From an uncultured Bacteroidota bacterium (GTDB lineage Bacteria; Bacteroidota; Bacteroidia; UKL13-3): a stretch of 64,000 nt of DNA. Below the pieces are notes generated by a model. The model searched no databases. It saw only the letters and a list, made by a program, of their open reading frames with translations, and was not told the DNA's origin. Positions within the stretch are counted from its first letter, which is position 1, and every line of letters begins with the position of its first letter. Shown piece by piece: positions 36,753-45,746 of this stretch. The translations under genes and the position numbers were made by a program. The stretch lies in NCBI GenBank assembly GCA_903897855.1, contig CAIUDH010000100.1, forward strand, positions 36,498 to 100,497. Reading direction: 5' to 3'.

Positions 36753-36760
36753 TAAGTTTG
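36753..36760 (+). promoter_or_regulatory. promoter -7 element (TAAGTTTG) of the T6SS block
   Basis: TAAGTTTG matches TAnnTTTG, 20 bases before the tssG-like TTG start. A TTTG at 36737-36740 is present but closer (12 bases) than the usual -33 spacing. Confidence 0.45.
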
Positions 36761-36780
36761 CTTGCTTTTAAAAAACCATA

Positions 36781-37719
36781 TTGGAAAAGTTAATCAAACT
36801 AAAAGAGGTAATCAGCAACTATAACGCCGATATCAAAGCGGAAGTTGTGGTGAGTGAGTTGCATGACAACGGTTTTTTGCCATCTGAAATACTCACGCAC
36901 CATATTGGGGGGTTTCTACGCTCGGTGCGCAAAGACATTCAGGAGGTAAGCTACCCCGAAAACATGCTGCCGGAAGAATCTCTTGAAGTGGTGCTTGAAT
37001 TAAGTCGGGATGGCCTCTATGACGGACTACCTGAAGGCCTATTCCATCAACCATCGGTAAGAAGTCGCTCTGCAAAAAGAGGGGATGTTATGGATGAGCT
37101 TAAGAAACATAGGGTGGAGGAAGGTTTTGCACGTAAGTTTTTTGCCCCGTTCGAAAATGAGTTTTTTAGTTTACGCACCCTACTTGAGAAGAGAGAGAAA
37201 TATGCCATACAAGGATTTACCACCTCGGCGAATAAAAAACTACTGCAACGCATCTGGAGAGTAACACAAAGATTGAGCTCTAAGCAGATCAACTTATTAA
37301 TGAATTATCTTCCTTTGGCACATCTGCTAAGAGGCGATATCGACAAACTTCAAAAGGTAATTCGATCTATTCTTGGAGTGAATATAGATTTAAGTTATAC
37401 CAATCGAAACTACCTGATAAATATTACTGAGCAGGCCCGTTTAAATGAGATGACCTTGGGTATTGACAGTTTACTTGGAGCGAGTTTTAATCTACCCATC
37501 CCCCATCTCGAAATTAAGGTTGGCCCCCTCTCTGCTTCCGACTTCCATTCGTTTCTTCCTCTTGGTGAAGGACATCTTCTGTTGAAATTATTACAAGATT
37601 TCTTTTTCCCTGCCCATTTACATACTCACCTAAAACTTAGCATGCAACGACACGAAAATAGATTGTCGCTGAATGACAAATCAAATATTTCATATTTAGG
37701 TTTTAATACATATATTTGA
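36781..37719 (+). CDS. tssG: TssG-like T6SS baseplate protein
   Basis: This protein has 312 residues. Its C-terminal part follows the TssG pattern: KVGPLSASDFHSFLPLGEG, then LLKLLQDFFFPAHLHTHLKL, and a terminal ISYLGFNTYI, like the LG(Y/W)xxx end of TssG. The N-terminal LSRDGLYDGLPEGLFHQP is also typical of the Bacteroidota form. In T6SS, TssG forms the baseplate wedge with TssF and TssE and binds TssK. Neither TssF nor TssE is next to it. The start is TTG at 36781: an in-frame stop lies four codons upstream (36769) and there is no ATG near, so the choice is well constrained. It is the first gene of an 18-kb + strand block. Confidence 0.75.
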   Translation: MEKLIKLKEVISNYNADIKAEVVVSELHDNGFLPSEILTHHIGGFLRSVRKDIQEVSYPENMLPEESLEVVLELSRDGLYDGLPEGLFHQPSVRSRSAKRGDVMDELKKHRVEEGFARKFFAPFENEFFSLRTLLEKREKYAIQGFTTSANKKLLQRIWRVTQRLSSKQINLLMNYLPLAHLLRGDIDKLQKVIRSILGVNIDLSYTNRNYLINITEQARLNEMTLGIDSLLGASFNLPIPHLEIKVGPLSASDFHSFLPLGEGHLLLKLLQDFFFPAHLHTHLKLSMQRHENRLSLNDKSNISYLGFNTYI

Positions 37720-37777
37720 CCCAAGACAAAACAAACAAAATAATCATCGAATATCAATCCGTTATCGACTTAATTAT

Positions 37778-38638
37778 ATGAAAAAGTTATTGAAATATCT
37801 ACCCATTCCAGTGATCGTTCTTTTAGTCTTAGGTGTCGTTCTGGTCTTGATTTACAAGTATCTCATTGCCAGTAATCCAGCCATCACGCGTAAAAAAAAC
37901 CTGGGCGTCGGCTTCCTTTTCTCTTTCTTACTAGGACTCTTGGGCGTGTTGTCGTTTATTTTTTTTAATAGCAATATTACTTGGTATTACCTTCTTGCAC
38001 AGGTATGGGTACTGGGCATCGGCTGGCTTTTTTGGAGCTCAATGAAACGCAATTTCACTCCTTATTTTAGCAAAACATATTTAACCGAAATGGTATTTAT
38101 GCTAATTCCATTAACTTTTGGGCTTACCCTATTTGTATACCTGTTTTTGGTTTTTAATAACAATAACATTACTTGGTGGTTTGCTACCTGTTATCTAAGC
38201 TTTTTTATCCCTTATATGATCGGTTTGGCCTTCAATAAATTTGCTGCCATTCCTCCTGAGATTTACAAGGTTTGGTACCATCCTACAGACTATGAAGACC
38301 CTGATTTTGAACGCATGGATTTGAACAAAATGTTTCTACTTGATATTGAGTTTTCGAAAAACCCGAGCGATTCAACCATCAGTAATTTCAAAGCAAAAGC
38401 CCCATTAGAGATGACTTTCAGTGATTGGTTCGTTTCATTTATCGCCAATTATAATATGAAATTTGATGAGAGCCAAATTCAATACAGTAACTCGGAAGGC
38501 GAAGCACATGGCTGGATTTTTTATACTAAAGGAAATTTCTTTACTGGCAAAAAATATATCGACCCCGACATTAGTATTAAGGCTAATAAATTAAAGGAAA
38601 ATGTGGCTGTCGTAGCCAAACGGGTAGAAGTAAACTAA
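37778..38638 (+). CDS. tssN: TssN-like T6SSiii membrane protein
   Basis: This protein of 286 residues has five predicted membrane segments in the first ~150 residues (near 9-30, 43-62, 69-86, 106-127 and 133-152), then a soluble cytoplasmic domain starting around FNKFAAIPPEIYKVWYHP. TssN is a component found in subtype iii systems (Bacteroidota), which lack TssJ, TssL and TssM and use TssN, TssO, TssP, TssQ and TssR to make the envelope complex. The position between tssG and tssK and the topology support the call; sequence identity to known TssN cannot be measured here. Confidence 0.68.
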   Translation: MKKLLKYLPIPVIVLLVLGVVLVLIYKYLIASNPAITRKKNLGVGFLFSFLLGLLGVLSFIFFNSNITWYYLLAQVWVLGIGWLFWSSMKRNFTPYFSKTYLTEMVFMLIPLTFGLTLFVYLFLVFNNNNITWWFATCYLSFFIPYMIGLAFNKFAAIPPEIYKVWYHPTDYEDPDFERMDLNKMFLLDIEFSKNPSDSTISNFKAKAPLEMTFSDWFVSFIANYNMKFDESQIQYSNSEGEAHGWIFYTKGNFFTGKKYIDPDISIKANKLKENVAVVAKRVEVN

Positions 38639-38695
38639 TCCCTTTAAAATAAATAAAATTAACTACTAATTTAAAACCTAAATTTAAATTACCTA

Positions 38696-39847
38696 ATGGT
38701 TCCAAAAATAAAGCATCATGCAGTAAATTGGATTGATGGAATGAAGATTTCAAAATCTCATTTCGCCGAAACAAACAATTTTATTTACGATCAAATTCGT
38801 GATGGAATTTCATTACAGCTCACCAATTTTAATTATGGATTGCTCCCTCCTTTATCGGGTGAGAAGACTTCACTTACCTTTACTGTGAAGGAAACCCAAA
38901 GTGAAAAATATAAAGTGTCGTTATCGCATTGCAGAGCGATCACACATGGTGGATGCCGTATTGAAGTGTTAGAAGGAGGCGAAGAAATCTCTTCTACTAT
39001 TGAGGTTGCAGCCGATATTGCAAAAAAAGGTACTGGCATCTTTGATGTTGTCCTCACCGTCAACCCCTTCGTAAGGGTGCCCGCCGGCACACCAAATGCA
39101 GAAGAGCAACCCCCTCGCCATCCGTTCGAAAAGCCTCTGATTGAAATCAGTGTAGTGCCTTCTGAGCAAATCAAAGCAACGGAGCTTGGAGAACATTTTA
39201 TAATCATTGGTCGTTTACATTATAAATCGAATGAATTTGTGTTCGATCAACGGTTTATTCCAGCATGTACCTCCATCATCGCTCATCCAGCATTAAAAAC
39301 AATTTACAATACCTTAGGAGGATACCTAAACAGTATTCAAAGTTATAGCACTAATATTGTCAAAAAAGTACTCGATAATAGCCAGGATGCTGGAGTAGCC
39401 CTCAATGTTAGGCTAGTTTGCGAACGCCTCGTATATTATACTTCTGCTTCTTTCTTTAGTTTCCGTTCGATGCTACCTCAGCAATCGCCCATCTATGTTG
39501 TGGAAATGTTCTCACGCCTTGCTAACGAAGCAAAAGTAGGCATCAACTGCTTGAAGGAAAAAGACAGAGAAGAACTTCTGAACTATTTTAAAGAATGGAC
39601 CGACCTAACACCTGGGCAATTTATGGGAATGCTCGATGAGGTGATTGACATAGAATACGACCATAACGACTGTTACGACGCCTTGGCGAAAGTAGATTAT
39701 ATGCTGAGTATTCTCGCTTCCTTGTTAGATAAATTAAATGCTCTCGAATTAATTGGTCGTAAAAAAGAACGCGACATTTTTGTAAGAGAAAAAGAGATCG
39801 ACAAAAAGCCAGAAAAGAAAAAAGGGTTCTCTATGCTCGACTTCTAA
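38696..39847 (+). CDS. tssK: TssK-like T6SS baseplate protein
   Basis: This protein of 383 residues starts with the TssK hallmark: VNWIDGMKISKSHFAETNNF (the W..GM.L...HF pattern). The middle contains the shell domain, with FEKPLIEISVVPSEQIKATE, and the C-terminal third is helical, ending in a Lys/Glu-rich tail (KEIDKKPEKKKGFSMLDF). TssK is the trimeric adaptor that joins the baseplate to the cytoplasmic side of the membrane complex, here most likely TssN. It follows tssN after 57 bases. Confidence 0.8.
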   Translation: MVPKIKHHAVNWIDGMKISKSHFAETNNFIYDQIRDGISLQLTNFNYGLLPPLSGEKTSLTFTVKETQSEKYKVSLSHCRAITHGGCRIEVLEGGEEISSTIEVAADIAKKGTGIFDVVLTVNPFVRVPAGTPNAEEQPPRHPFEKPLIEISVVPSEQIKATELGEHFIIIGRLHYKSNEFVFDQRFIPACTSIIAHPALKTIYNTLGGYLNSIQSYSTNIVKKVLDNSQDAGVALNVRLVCERLVYYTSASFFSFRSMLPQQSPIYVVEMFSRLANEAKVGINCLKEKDREELLNYFKEWTDLTPGQFMGMLDEVIDIEYDHNDCYDALAKVDYMLSILASLLDKLNALELIGRKKERDIFVREKEIDKKPEKKKGFSMLDF

Positions 39848-39988
39848 GTACATGAGATGTAATCTATGTTGAAGAATTAGCCGATCATAAAGTTGCTGAT
39901 ACCTTTCATAGGATAATAACATGAACTTTAAACGAAAATTTGAAATTTGACGTACCTAATAACTTAACCATAAAACTAAATATAATTA

Positions 39989-40480
39989 ATGAAGCCTCTA
40001 AATACCAAAGAACGCGACAGCTCATTTTGGAGTTTTGCCCTATTTTTCTCTCTTACCGTGATACTAATTACTTGTGTGGTTAGTCTTAATTTTATTATCC
40101 CTGAAAAGCAATTCGCTGAACTAAAGGTTCAAGTAAAAGAATATGCCAATTTTAAAGCAAAGCAGAGCGGCTTTATGAGCCAGATTGATGCTATAAATTC
40201 TGAGTTCAAAGAATATAACTTGCCAGGGAAATCACAGAGCTTTCTACAGAATGATATCAGCAAAAAGAATATCGCACTTGAGGAAGCCATTGGATCAGAA
40301 AACGCGACTAATAAAGTGTACCGAAGAATGATTGAGAATTACAAGACCATGCTGAGCCTTAAGGCGAGTTTGAGTGATGCAGGCAAGCAACTTTCTGAAG
40401 CAAATGCAGCACTCAACGACTGTGAATCCGAAAATAGAAAAGTAGAGAAAGAACTGAAGGACAAACAGGAAAAACAATAA
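39989..40480 (+). CDS. tssO: TssO-like T6SSiii membrane protein (copy 1)
   Basis: This protein of 163 residues has a short cytoplasmic start (MKPLNTKERDSSFW), one membrane segment (about 16-36), and a periplasmic coiled coil rich in Lys and Glu. The N-terminal pattern and topology fit TssO of Bacteroidota systems. Its C-terminal half shares a pattern with the next gene: a NYxxML segment, then an L-x-x-C-containing coiled coil (NDCESENRKVEKELKD). The 141 bases upstream contain no exact promoter motif. Confidence 0.65.
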   Translation: MKPLNTKERDSSFWSFALFFSLTVILITCVVSLNFIIPEKQFAELKVQVKEYANFKAKQSGFMSQIDAINSEFKEYNLPGKSQSFLQNDISKKNIALEEAIGSENATNKVYRRMIENYKTMLSLKASLSDAGKQLSEANAALNDCESENRKVEKELKDKQEKQ

Positions 40481-40518
40481 CTACACTATTATCCTTCACT
40501 GCATAAAAAAATATAACC

Positions 40519-41025
40519 ATGACAAAAGATTTAAAAAACAAATTCACTACCTTTATAATTTTGCTGTTTGCCAGCGTGTTATTACTTATCATTTCTCTTT
40601 ATAGCGATTATAGCCGAAAATCGAGCAAGCAGATGGATAACGACGCCCTGAAAATTGCAGAGATGGAAGCCATTACCTCTAAACAGACGGCTATCATTAT
40701 TCAGATGGATACCATCGAGAGAAAATTAACTGCTTTTAAACCAACTGCCGACGATGCGGTAGTACTCTCTAATGAAATTGAAAAGGGCATTAAAGACTTG
40801 AAAAGTTATTTCGAAAAAAATGAATTAAAAGAAAGCGCCTTTGTTGGCATCATTGATAATTACAATTTGATGCTTGCCGACAAAAAAAATATTAAAAACA
40901 CCGTGGATAACAATAATCTAATAATTAAAAAACTAGATGATTGTAAAGAGCGCCTTAAAAGCAACAATACCGACTTGAAGCAATTAAACTTGTTTCAAGG
41001 TATGACCAATAAAAATACGAATTAG
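40519..41025 (+). CDS. TssO-like membrane protein (copy 2)
   Basis: This protein has 168 residues. One membrane segment near residues 8-30 is followed by a long coiled coil. It aligns in layout with the preceding protein: IIDNYNLMLADKKNIKN versus MIENYKTMLSLKASLSD, and KKLDDCKERLKSNNTDLKQ versus AALNDCESENRKVEKELKD, including a shared Cys. It is therefore probably a tandem paralogue of the TssO-like protein, perhaps giving a hetero-oligomeric ring. Alternatively it occupies the role of another envelope component. It starts 38 bases after copy 1. Confidence 0.6.
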   Translation: MTKDLKNKFTTFIILLFASVLLLIISLYSDYSRKSSKQMDNDALKIAEMEAITSKQTAIIIQMDTIERKLTAFKPTADDAVVLSNEIEKGIKDLKSYFEKNELKESAFVGIIDNYNLMLADKKNIKNTVDNNNLIIKKLDDCKERLKSNNTDLKQLNLFQGMTNKNTN

Positions 41026-41059
41026 TTCTATTTTCATAACAACAACAAAACATTACGTC

Positions 41060-44000
41060 ATGAAAAAAAATTTACTCTTAAGTTTTGGGCTTTTTATTTT
41101 TTTGGGGGGGAGCGCGCTTACCTCGATAAGCGTTGCGACAAATCCAATATGTAATGGTGATAATACCTTATTATACATTCATATTGAGAGTGCCGTGAAT
41201 GGAAGTACTGCTTACGCAGTTGGAACAACCTCATCAACTGCCACTAATACAATTAGTTCAAGAACAATTTATACCTCCATCGGTGGGCTCTTTGATACTA
41301 CGATTTCAGTTAGCCCGAGTAGTGATAAAACGTACTATCTTAGTATAAATGTTATTGCTTCTGTTAGTGTTTTACTTGTAGTTGTGAGCGGCACCGCAAC
41401 GGCAACTGCAGGTTCGAACACGACCATCTGTTCAGGCGTTCCCTATATCCTAACTGGGTCTAGCATCGGAGGCAGTGCAACTAATGGTACTTGGTCAATA
41501 GTCTCCTCTACAGGATCAATGACTACGGCAACAAGTCAATTAAGTAATATAGCTGCCACAACCACGCCAGCGGCGGTTACGTTTACACCCATAGCTGGAA
41601 ATTATGGAGCAATTACTTTAAAATTAACACCATCAGGCCCTTGTGCTGGAGTAACAACGGACAATGTGACCTTAACAGTTGATCAGGCACCAACCACAAA
41701 TGCAGGACGAGATACCACCATATGCACGGGTACAACCTACGCACTTTTTGGTTCAAGCATTGGAGGTAGTGCAACTTCTGGAACTTGGTCAATACTATCA
41801 GCAACATTATCCATGACAACAGCTGCTACTCAATTGAGCAATACTTCTTCTACTGGCGCTCCAGCTGCTGTTACCTTTACTCCAATAGCTGGAAATTATG
41901 GAACCGTTACCCTAAAATTAACCTCAAATAACCCTGGTGGTGCACCATGTACGTCGTCAAAAGATACCGTAATTCTAACGATTAACCCTCTTCCTACCGC
42001 CAATGCAGGATCAGCAACCACTATCTGTTCGGCCTATACTCTAAGCACTGCAACCATTGGAGGCAGTGCCAATAATGGCACCTGGTCGATTACAGCCTTT
42101 ACCGGTTCGATGACCAATACCGCAACCCAATTAAGTAACACGTCGGCCACCACAACCCCTAACACCGTTATATTTACTCCTATTGCTGGAAACAGCGGAA
42201 CTGTTACGCTCACCCTAACAACCGATGACCCTGCCGGCCCATGCGGAGCCGTATCGAGCACAGTAGTGCTTACCGTTAATCCTACAGCAACAATATTTGC
42301 AGGTTCGGCAGCTACCATATGCTCTGGAGAAGCTTATACACTATCTGGAGCTAGCCTTGGTTTGGGCGCATCTACAGGAACATGGTCGATTACAGCCGTT
42401 ACTGGCACCATGGTGTCTACCGCAACCCAACTGAGTAACACCTCTGCAACGGCCTCTCCTGCAAGCGTAACTTTTACTCCTATTAGTACCAACAGTGGAA
42501 CCGTTACCTTAACACTCACAAGTGCCGGGGCTTGTGCTACAGCAACCTCGAGTGTGGTTCTTACAGTAAACCTTGCTCCTGTTGTATATGCTGGTTCTGC
42601 AGCAGCCATTTGTTCAGGTATTCCTTATGCATTAGTTGGTTCAAGCATCGGTGGTGGAGCTACCGACGGCACTTGGTCAATCACTAGCTTCACCGGGGGT
42701 ATGTCGGGCGCAACCAGCCAATTGAGTTCTTTGGCCGCCACGGGAACACCTTCCTCTGTTACATTTACCCCCATTGCCTCTAGTGGTACAGTAACACTCA
42801 CCTTAACAAGTAATGACCCTAGTGGGCCATGTGTATCTGCTACCAGTACTGTGGTACTCACGGTAAGTAATGCGCCTGTTGTAAATGCAGGACCAGCGGC
42901 ATCTATCTGTTCGGGAGCACAATATGCTCTAGCAGGTGCAACAATTGGAGGCGGTGCCTCCACTGGCACTTGGTCAATCACCTCTGCTACCGGAACAATG
43001 ACCACCGCCCCTTCGCAACTGAGCAGTATTATAGCTACCGGCACTCCTGCATTAGTAAGCTTTACTCCAATTTCAACAAACAGTGGTACTGTAACTTTAA
43101 CACTCACTACCGACGACCCAACGGGCCCATGCAACGCCGTATCAAGCACTCGTGTACTCACTATATCACTTGCACCTACCGTGAATGCTGGTTCTGCTAA
43201 TACCATCTGCTCGGGTTCACCTTACACCCTAGTAGGGGCAACTATTGGAGGCGGTGCCAGCAACGGCACTTGGTCAATTACCTCCGTTACAGGAACTATG
43301 ACAACCGCTTCAAGTCAGCTTAGTACAACCTCTCCAACCCTTAATCCTGCTTCAGTTACGTTTACTCCACTTGCTGCCAATGGAGGAACAGTGACACTCA
43401 CTTTAACAACCGACGATCCTGCGGGTGCCTGTATTGCAGTTTTGAGCACCGTGGTTTTAACAGTGAACAAAGTACCCACCGTAAGTGCTGGTACGAACGC
43501 CACCATATGTGCTGGCACCGCATATCCACTAGCTGGTTCAAATATCGGTGGGGGTGCTACCACAGGCACTTGGTCAATTACCTCCGTTACAGGAACTATG
43601 ACCAATGCTGCAAGTCAACTGAGCAATACCTTGCCTACCCTCACACCGGCATCAGTTACCTTCACCCCATTAGCTTCTAGTATTGGTACCGTCACACTCA
43701 CCTTAACTACCGACGACCCAAGTGGTCCGTGCTTATTCACAACAAGTAGTGTAGTTTTAACCGTAAATGAGCCCGCTCTCGTTAACGCTGGTAATAGCGC
43801 CACCATCTGTAAAGGAACTCCTTATGCGCTTACCGGTTCCAGTATTGGTGGAAGTGCCACCACTGGAACATGGTCGATTACAGCATCAACTGGAACGATG
43901 ACAACTTCTTCTAGTCAGCTTAGTTCGACATCCCCAACGGCCAACCCATCTTCTATTGTGTTTTCTCCCAATGGCAATAATACAGGGACCGTAACTTTAA

Positions 44001-45742
44001 CTTTAACAACCAACAAACCCGCTGGCCCATGTAATGCGGTGTCCAGTAGCATCATTATAACCATTAGCAATGCGCCAACCTCGAATGCCGGATCAAACAC
44101 AACCATTTGTTCCGGATCGGGCTATGCATTAGCAGGATCAAATATTGGCGGCGCAGCAACAACAGGAACTTGGTCAATTTCGGCAGTAACAGGCACGATG
44201 ACAAATGCATCCAGTCAATTGAGTAATCTTGCACCCACCAACACCCCCTCTAGCGTTATATTTACACCCATCAGTACCAATAGTGGTACTGTGACCCTAA
44301 CTTTAACCACCGACGACCCTGCAGGCCCTTGCCCTGCGGCAACAAATACGGTCGTTCTCACTGTCGACCTGGCTCCTACCGTAAATGCGGGCTCACCCAA
44401 CACGCTCTGCTCGGGTAACCCATACTCCTTAAGCGGCTCAAATATTGGCGGAGGTGCATCAACCGGAGTTTGGTCCATCACCAGCGTCACTGGTACGATG
44501 ACCAATGCATCAAGTCAACTAAGTAACATCACTCCTACCGCTACTCCATCATCTGTCATATTTACGCCCATCGCCAGTAATAGTGGCACAGTAACTCTCA
44601 CCCTTAGCACCAACGACCCTTTTGGTCCTTGTGGCATTGTGACCAACGCTGTTACATTCATTGTTAATCCGGCAGCCACCGTAAACGCTGGTATACCCGC
44701 CACCGTCTGTGCTGGGATAGCTTATCCATTAACTGGTTCGGGCATTGGAGGTGGTGCAACCACAGGTACATGGTCAATTACTGCTGTTACCGGAACCATG
44801 ACAACAGCTGCAAGCCAACTGAGTAACACCGCTGCCACTGCTGCCCCTTCTTTGGTCACTTTCACCGCTGCTTTACTGAATAGTGGCACAGTCACTCTAA
44901 CACTCACAACCGATGACCCTGCCGGACCATGTAATTCAGTGTCAACTACTCTTTCACTCACCATTAATCCAGCACCTCCAAAGCCTGTTTTTAATGCATC
45001 AAACCCTGTGTCAGTGTGCTATAATCAACAAGGTGTGAATTATGCCATCACAGCCCTGCCGAATACTAATTATTTATGGAGTTCAACCGATCCTAGCGTA
45101 CGTTTCTACGGCAAACGAACTCCAAATTGCTTAATAGATTTCCCTTCATCAGGAAGTCCATTTAAAATTTATGTAACGGCAATAAACCCAACTACGGGGT
45201 GTCGCGATTCTTCCTTTGTTAACCTCTCCACTACAGGTATAACCCCTACATTTGCTAAAGTTATCGCCACTAACAACAATAAAACATTGGTTTGTCTCGA
45301 CAATTCACAATCCACATTTCAATGGGGATTCGACAATACCACTTTTATCGGTACGGATGTTACGGGAGCAACTTTACAGGATTTCACGCCTCTGGGTGGC
45401 ATTGATCCAACAAAAAATTATTATGTAAAATTAAACTCCGGTGGATGCAATTATAAAGTATACTATAACGCACCTCTCGCCATCAGCACTTCGAGTCAGA
45501 CCACAAAAATAAGTTTGCAGCCGAACCCCAATGCTGGGTCATTCAAATTAATGCTTGAAGGCCATTCGACCTCAGAAAATGGAATTATCACAGATATTCT
45601 TGGGAATCAGGTAGCACTCTTAAAACTTCAAACAGGAATGAATGAGGTTCATATTGAAAATCTGCCTGGTGGTATTTATTTTCTGCAAATCATAAATAGT
45701 TTCGGTAATCGTCAGTCATTAAAATTCATTATTAACAAATAG
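41060..45742 (+). CDS. giant repeat protein with T9SS type-A sorting domain
   Basis: This protein of 1560 residues has a signal peptide (first ~20 residues), an N-terminal region to about 110, twelve tandem repeats of ~97-100 residues (about 115-1310), and a non-repeat Ig-like region (about 1310-1480). The C-terminal T9SS sorting domain (about 1485-1560) starts SLQPNPNAGSFKL and ends LPGGIYFLQIINSFGNRQ. Repeats begin xAGxxxTICxGxxYxLxGSxIGG, contain GTWSIT and end TVTLTLTTDDP.GPC. It should be exported by the type IX system and anchored on or shed from the surface. It sits inside the T6SS-type gene block, five bases or fewer from the next gene, so the two are very likely co-transcribed. Its job is unknown; adhesin or surface fibre is the simplest guess. 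Confidence 0.85.
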   Translation: MKKNLLLSFGLFIFLGGSALTSISVATNPICNGDNTLLYIHIESAVNGSTAYAVGTTSSTATNTISSRTIYTSIGGLFDTTISVSPSSDKTYYLSINVIASVSVLLVVVSGTATATAGSNTTICSGVPYILTGSSIGGSATNGTWSIVSSTGSMTTATSQLSNIAATTTPAAVTFTPIAGNYGAITLKLTPSGPCAGVTTDNVTLTVDQAPTTNAGRDTTICTGTTYALFGSSIGGSATSGTWSILSATLSMTTAATQLSNTSSTGAPAAVTFTPIAGNYGTVTLKLTSNNPGGAPCTSSKDTVILTINPLPTANAGSATTICSAYTLSTATIGGSANNGTWSITAFTGSMTNTATQLSNTSATTTPNTVIFTPIAGNSGTVTLTLTTDDPAGPCGAVSSTVVLTVNPTATIFAGSAATICSGEAYTLSGASLGLGASTGTWSITAVTGTMVSTATQLSNTSATASPASVTFTPISTNSGTVTLTLTSAGACATATSSVVLTVNLAPVVYAGSAAAICSGIPYALVGSSIGGGATDGTWSITSFTGGMSGATSQLSSLAATGTPSSVTFTPIASSGTVTLTLTSNDPSGPCVSATSTVVLTVSNAPVVNAGPAASICSGAQYALAGATIGGGASTGTWSITSATGTMTTAPSQLSSIIATGTPALVSFTPISTNSGTVTLTLTTDDPTGPCNAVSSTRVLTISLAPTVNAGSANTICSGSPYTLVGATIGGGASNGTWSITSVTGTMTTASSQLSTTSPTLNPASVTFTPLAANGGTVTLTLTTDDPAGACIAVLSTVVLTVNKVPTVSAGTNATICAGTAYPLAGSNIGGGATTGTWSITSVTGTMTNAASQLSNTLPTLTPASVTFTPLASSIGTVTLTLTTDDPSGPCLFTTSSVVLTVNEPALVNAGNSATICKGTPYALTGSSIGGSATTGTWSITASTGTMTTSSSQLSSTSPTANPSSIVFSPNGNNTGTVTLTLTTNKPAGPCNAVSSSIIITISNAPTSNAGSNTTICSGSGYALAGSNIGGAATTGTWSISAVTGTMTNASSQLSNLAPTNTPSSVIFTPISTNSGTVTLTLTTDDPAGPCPAATNTVVLTVDLAPTVNAGSPNTLCSGNPYSLSGSNIGGGASTGVWSITSVTGTMTNASSQLSNITPTATPSSVIFTPIASNSGTVTLTLSTNDPFGPCGIVTNAVTFIVNPAATVNAGIPATVCAGIAYPLTGSGIGGGATTGTWSITAVTGTMTTAASQLSNTAATAAPSLVTFTAALLNSGTVTLTLTTDDPAGPCNSVSTTLSLTINPAPPKPVFNASNPVSVCYNQQGVNYAITALPNTNYLWSSTDPSVRFYGKRTPNCLIDFPSSGSPFKIYVTAINPTTGCRDSSFVNLSTTGITPTFAKVIATNNNKTLVCLDNSQSTFQWGFDNTTFIGTDVTGATLQDFTPLGGIDPTKNYYVKLNSGGCNYKVYYNAPLAISTSSQTTKISLQPNPNAGSFKLMLEGHSTSENGIITDILGNQVALLKLQTGMNEVHIENLPGGIYFLQIINSFGNRQSLKFIINK
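41400..44975 (+). repeat. twelve tandem ~300-bp coding repeats
   Basis: The TGGTC of the conserved GTWSI codons recurs at 41492, 41786, 42083, 42383, 42674, 42971, 43271, 43571, 43871, 44171, 44471 and 44771. The last seven units have an exact 300-base period, the earlier ones 291-300. A 38-base stretch is identical between units 7 and 8 (43265-43302 and 43565-43602), pointing to recent duplication or gene conversion. Confidence 0.9.
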
Positions 45743-45746
45743 AGTT

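Noticed and set aside
42034..44964. Several long reverse-strand frames opposite the repeat protein
   Set aside because: They recur with the 300-base period of the sense repeats and have Val/Ala/Pro-rich composition without start context, so they are mirror images of the repeat code.
41400..44975. CRISPR-like array
   Set aside because: The units are ~300 bases, imperfect and in frame; they encode protein repeats, not short direct repeats with spacers.
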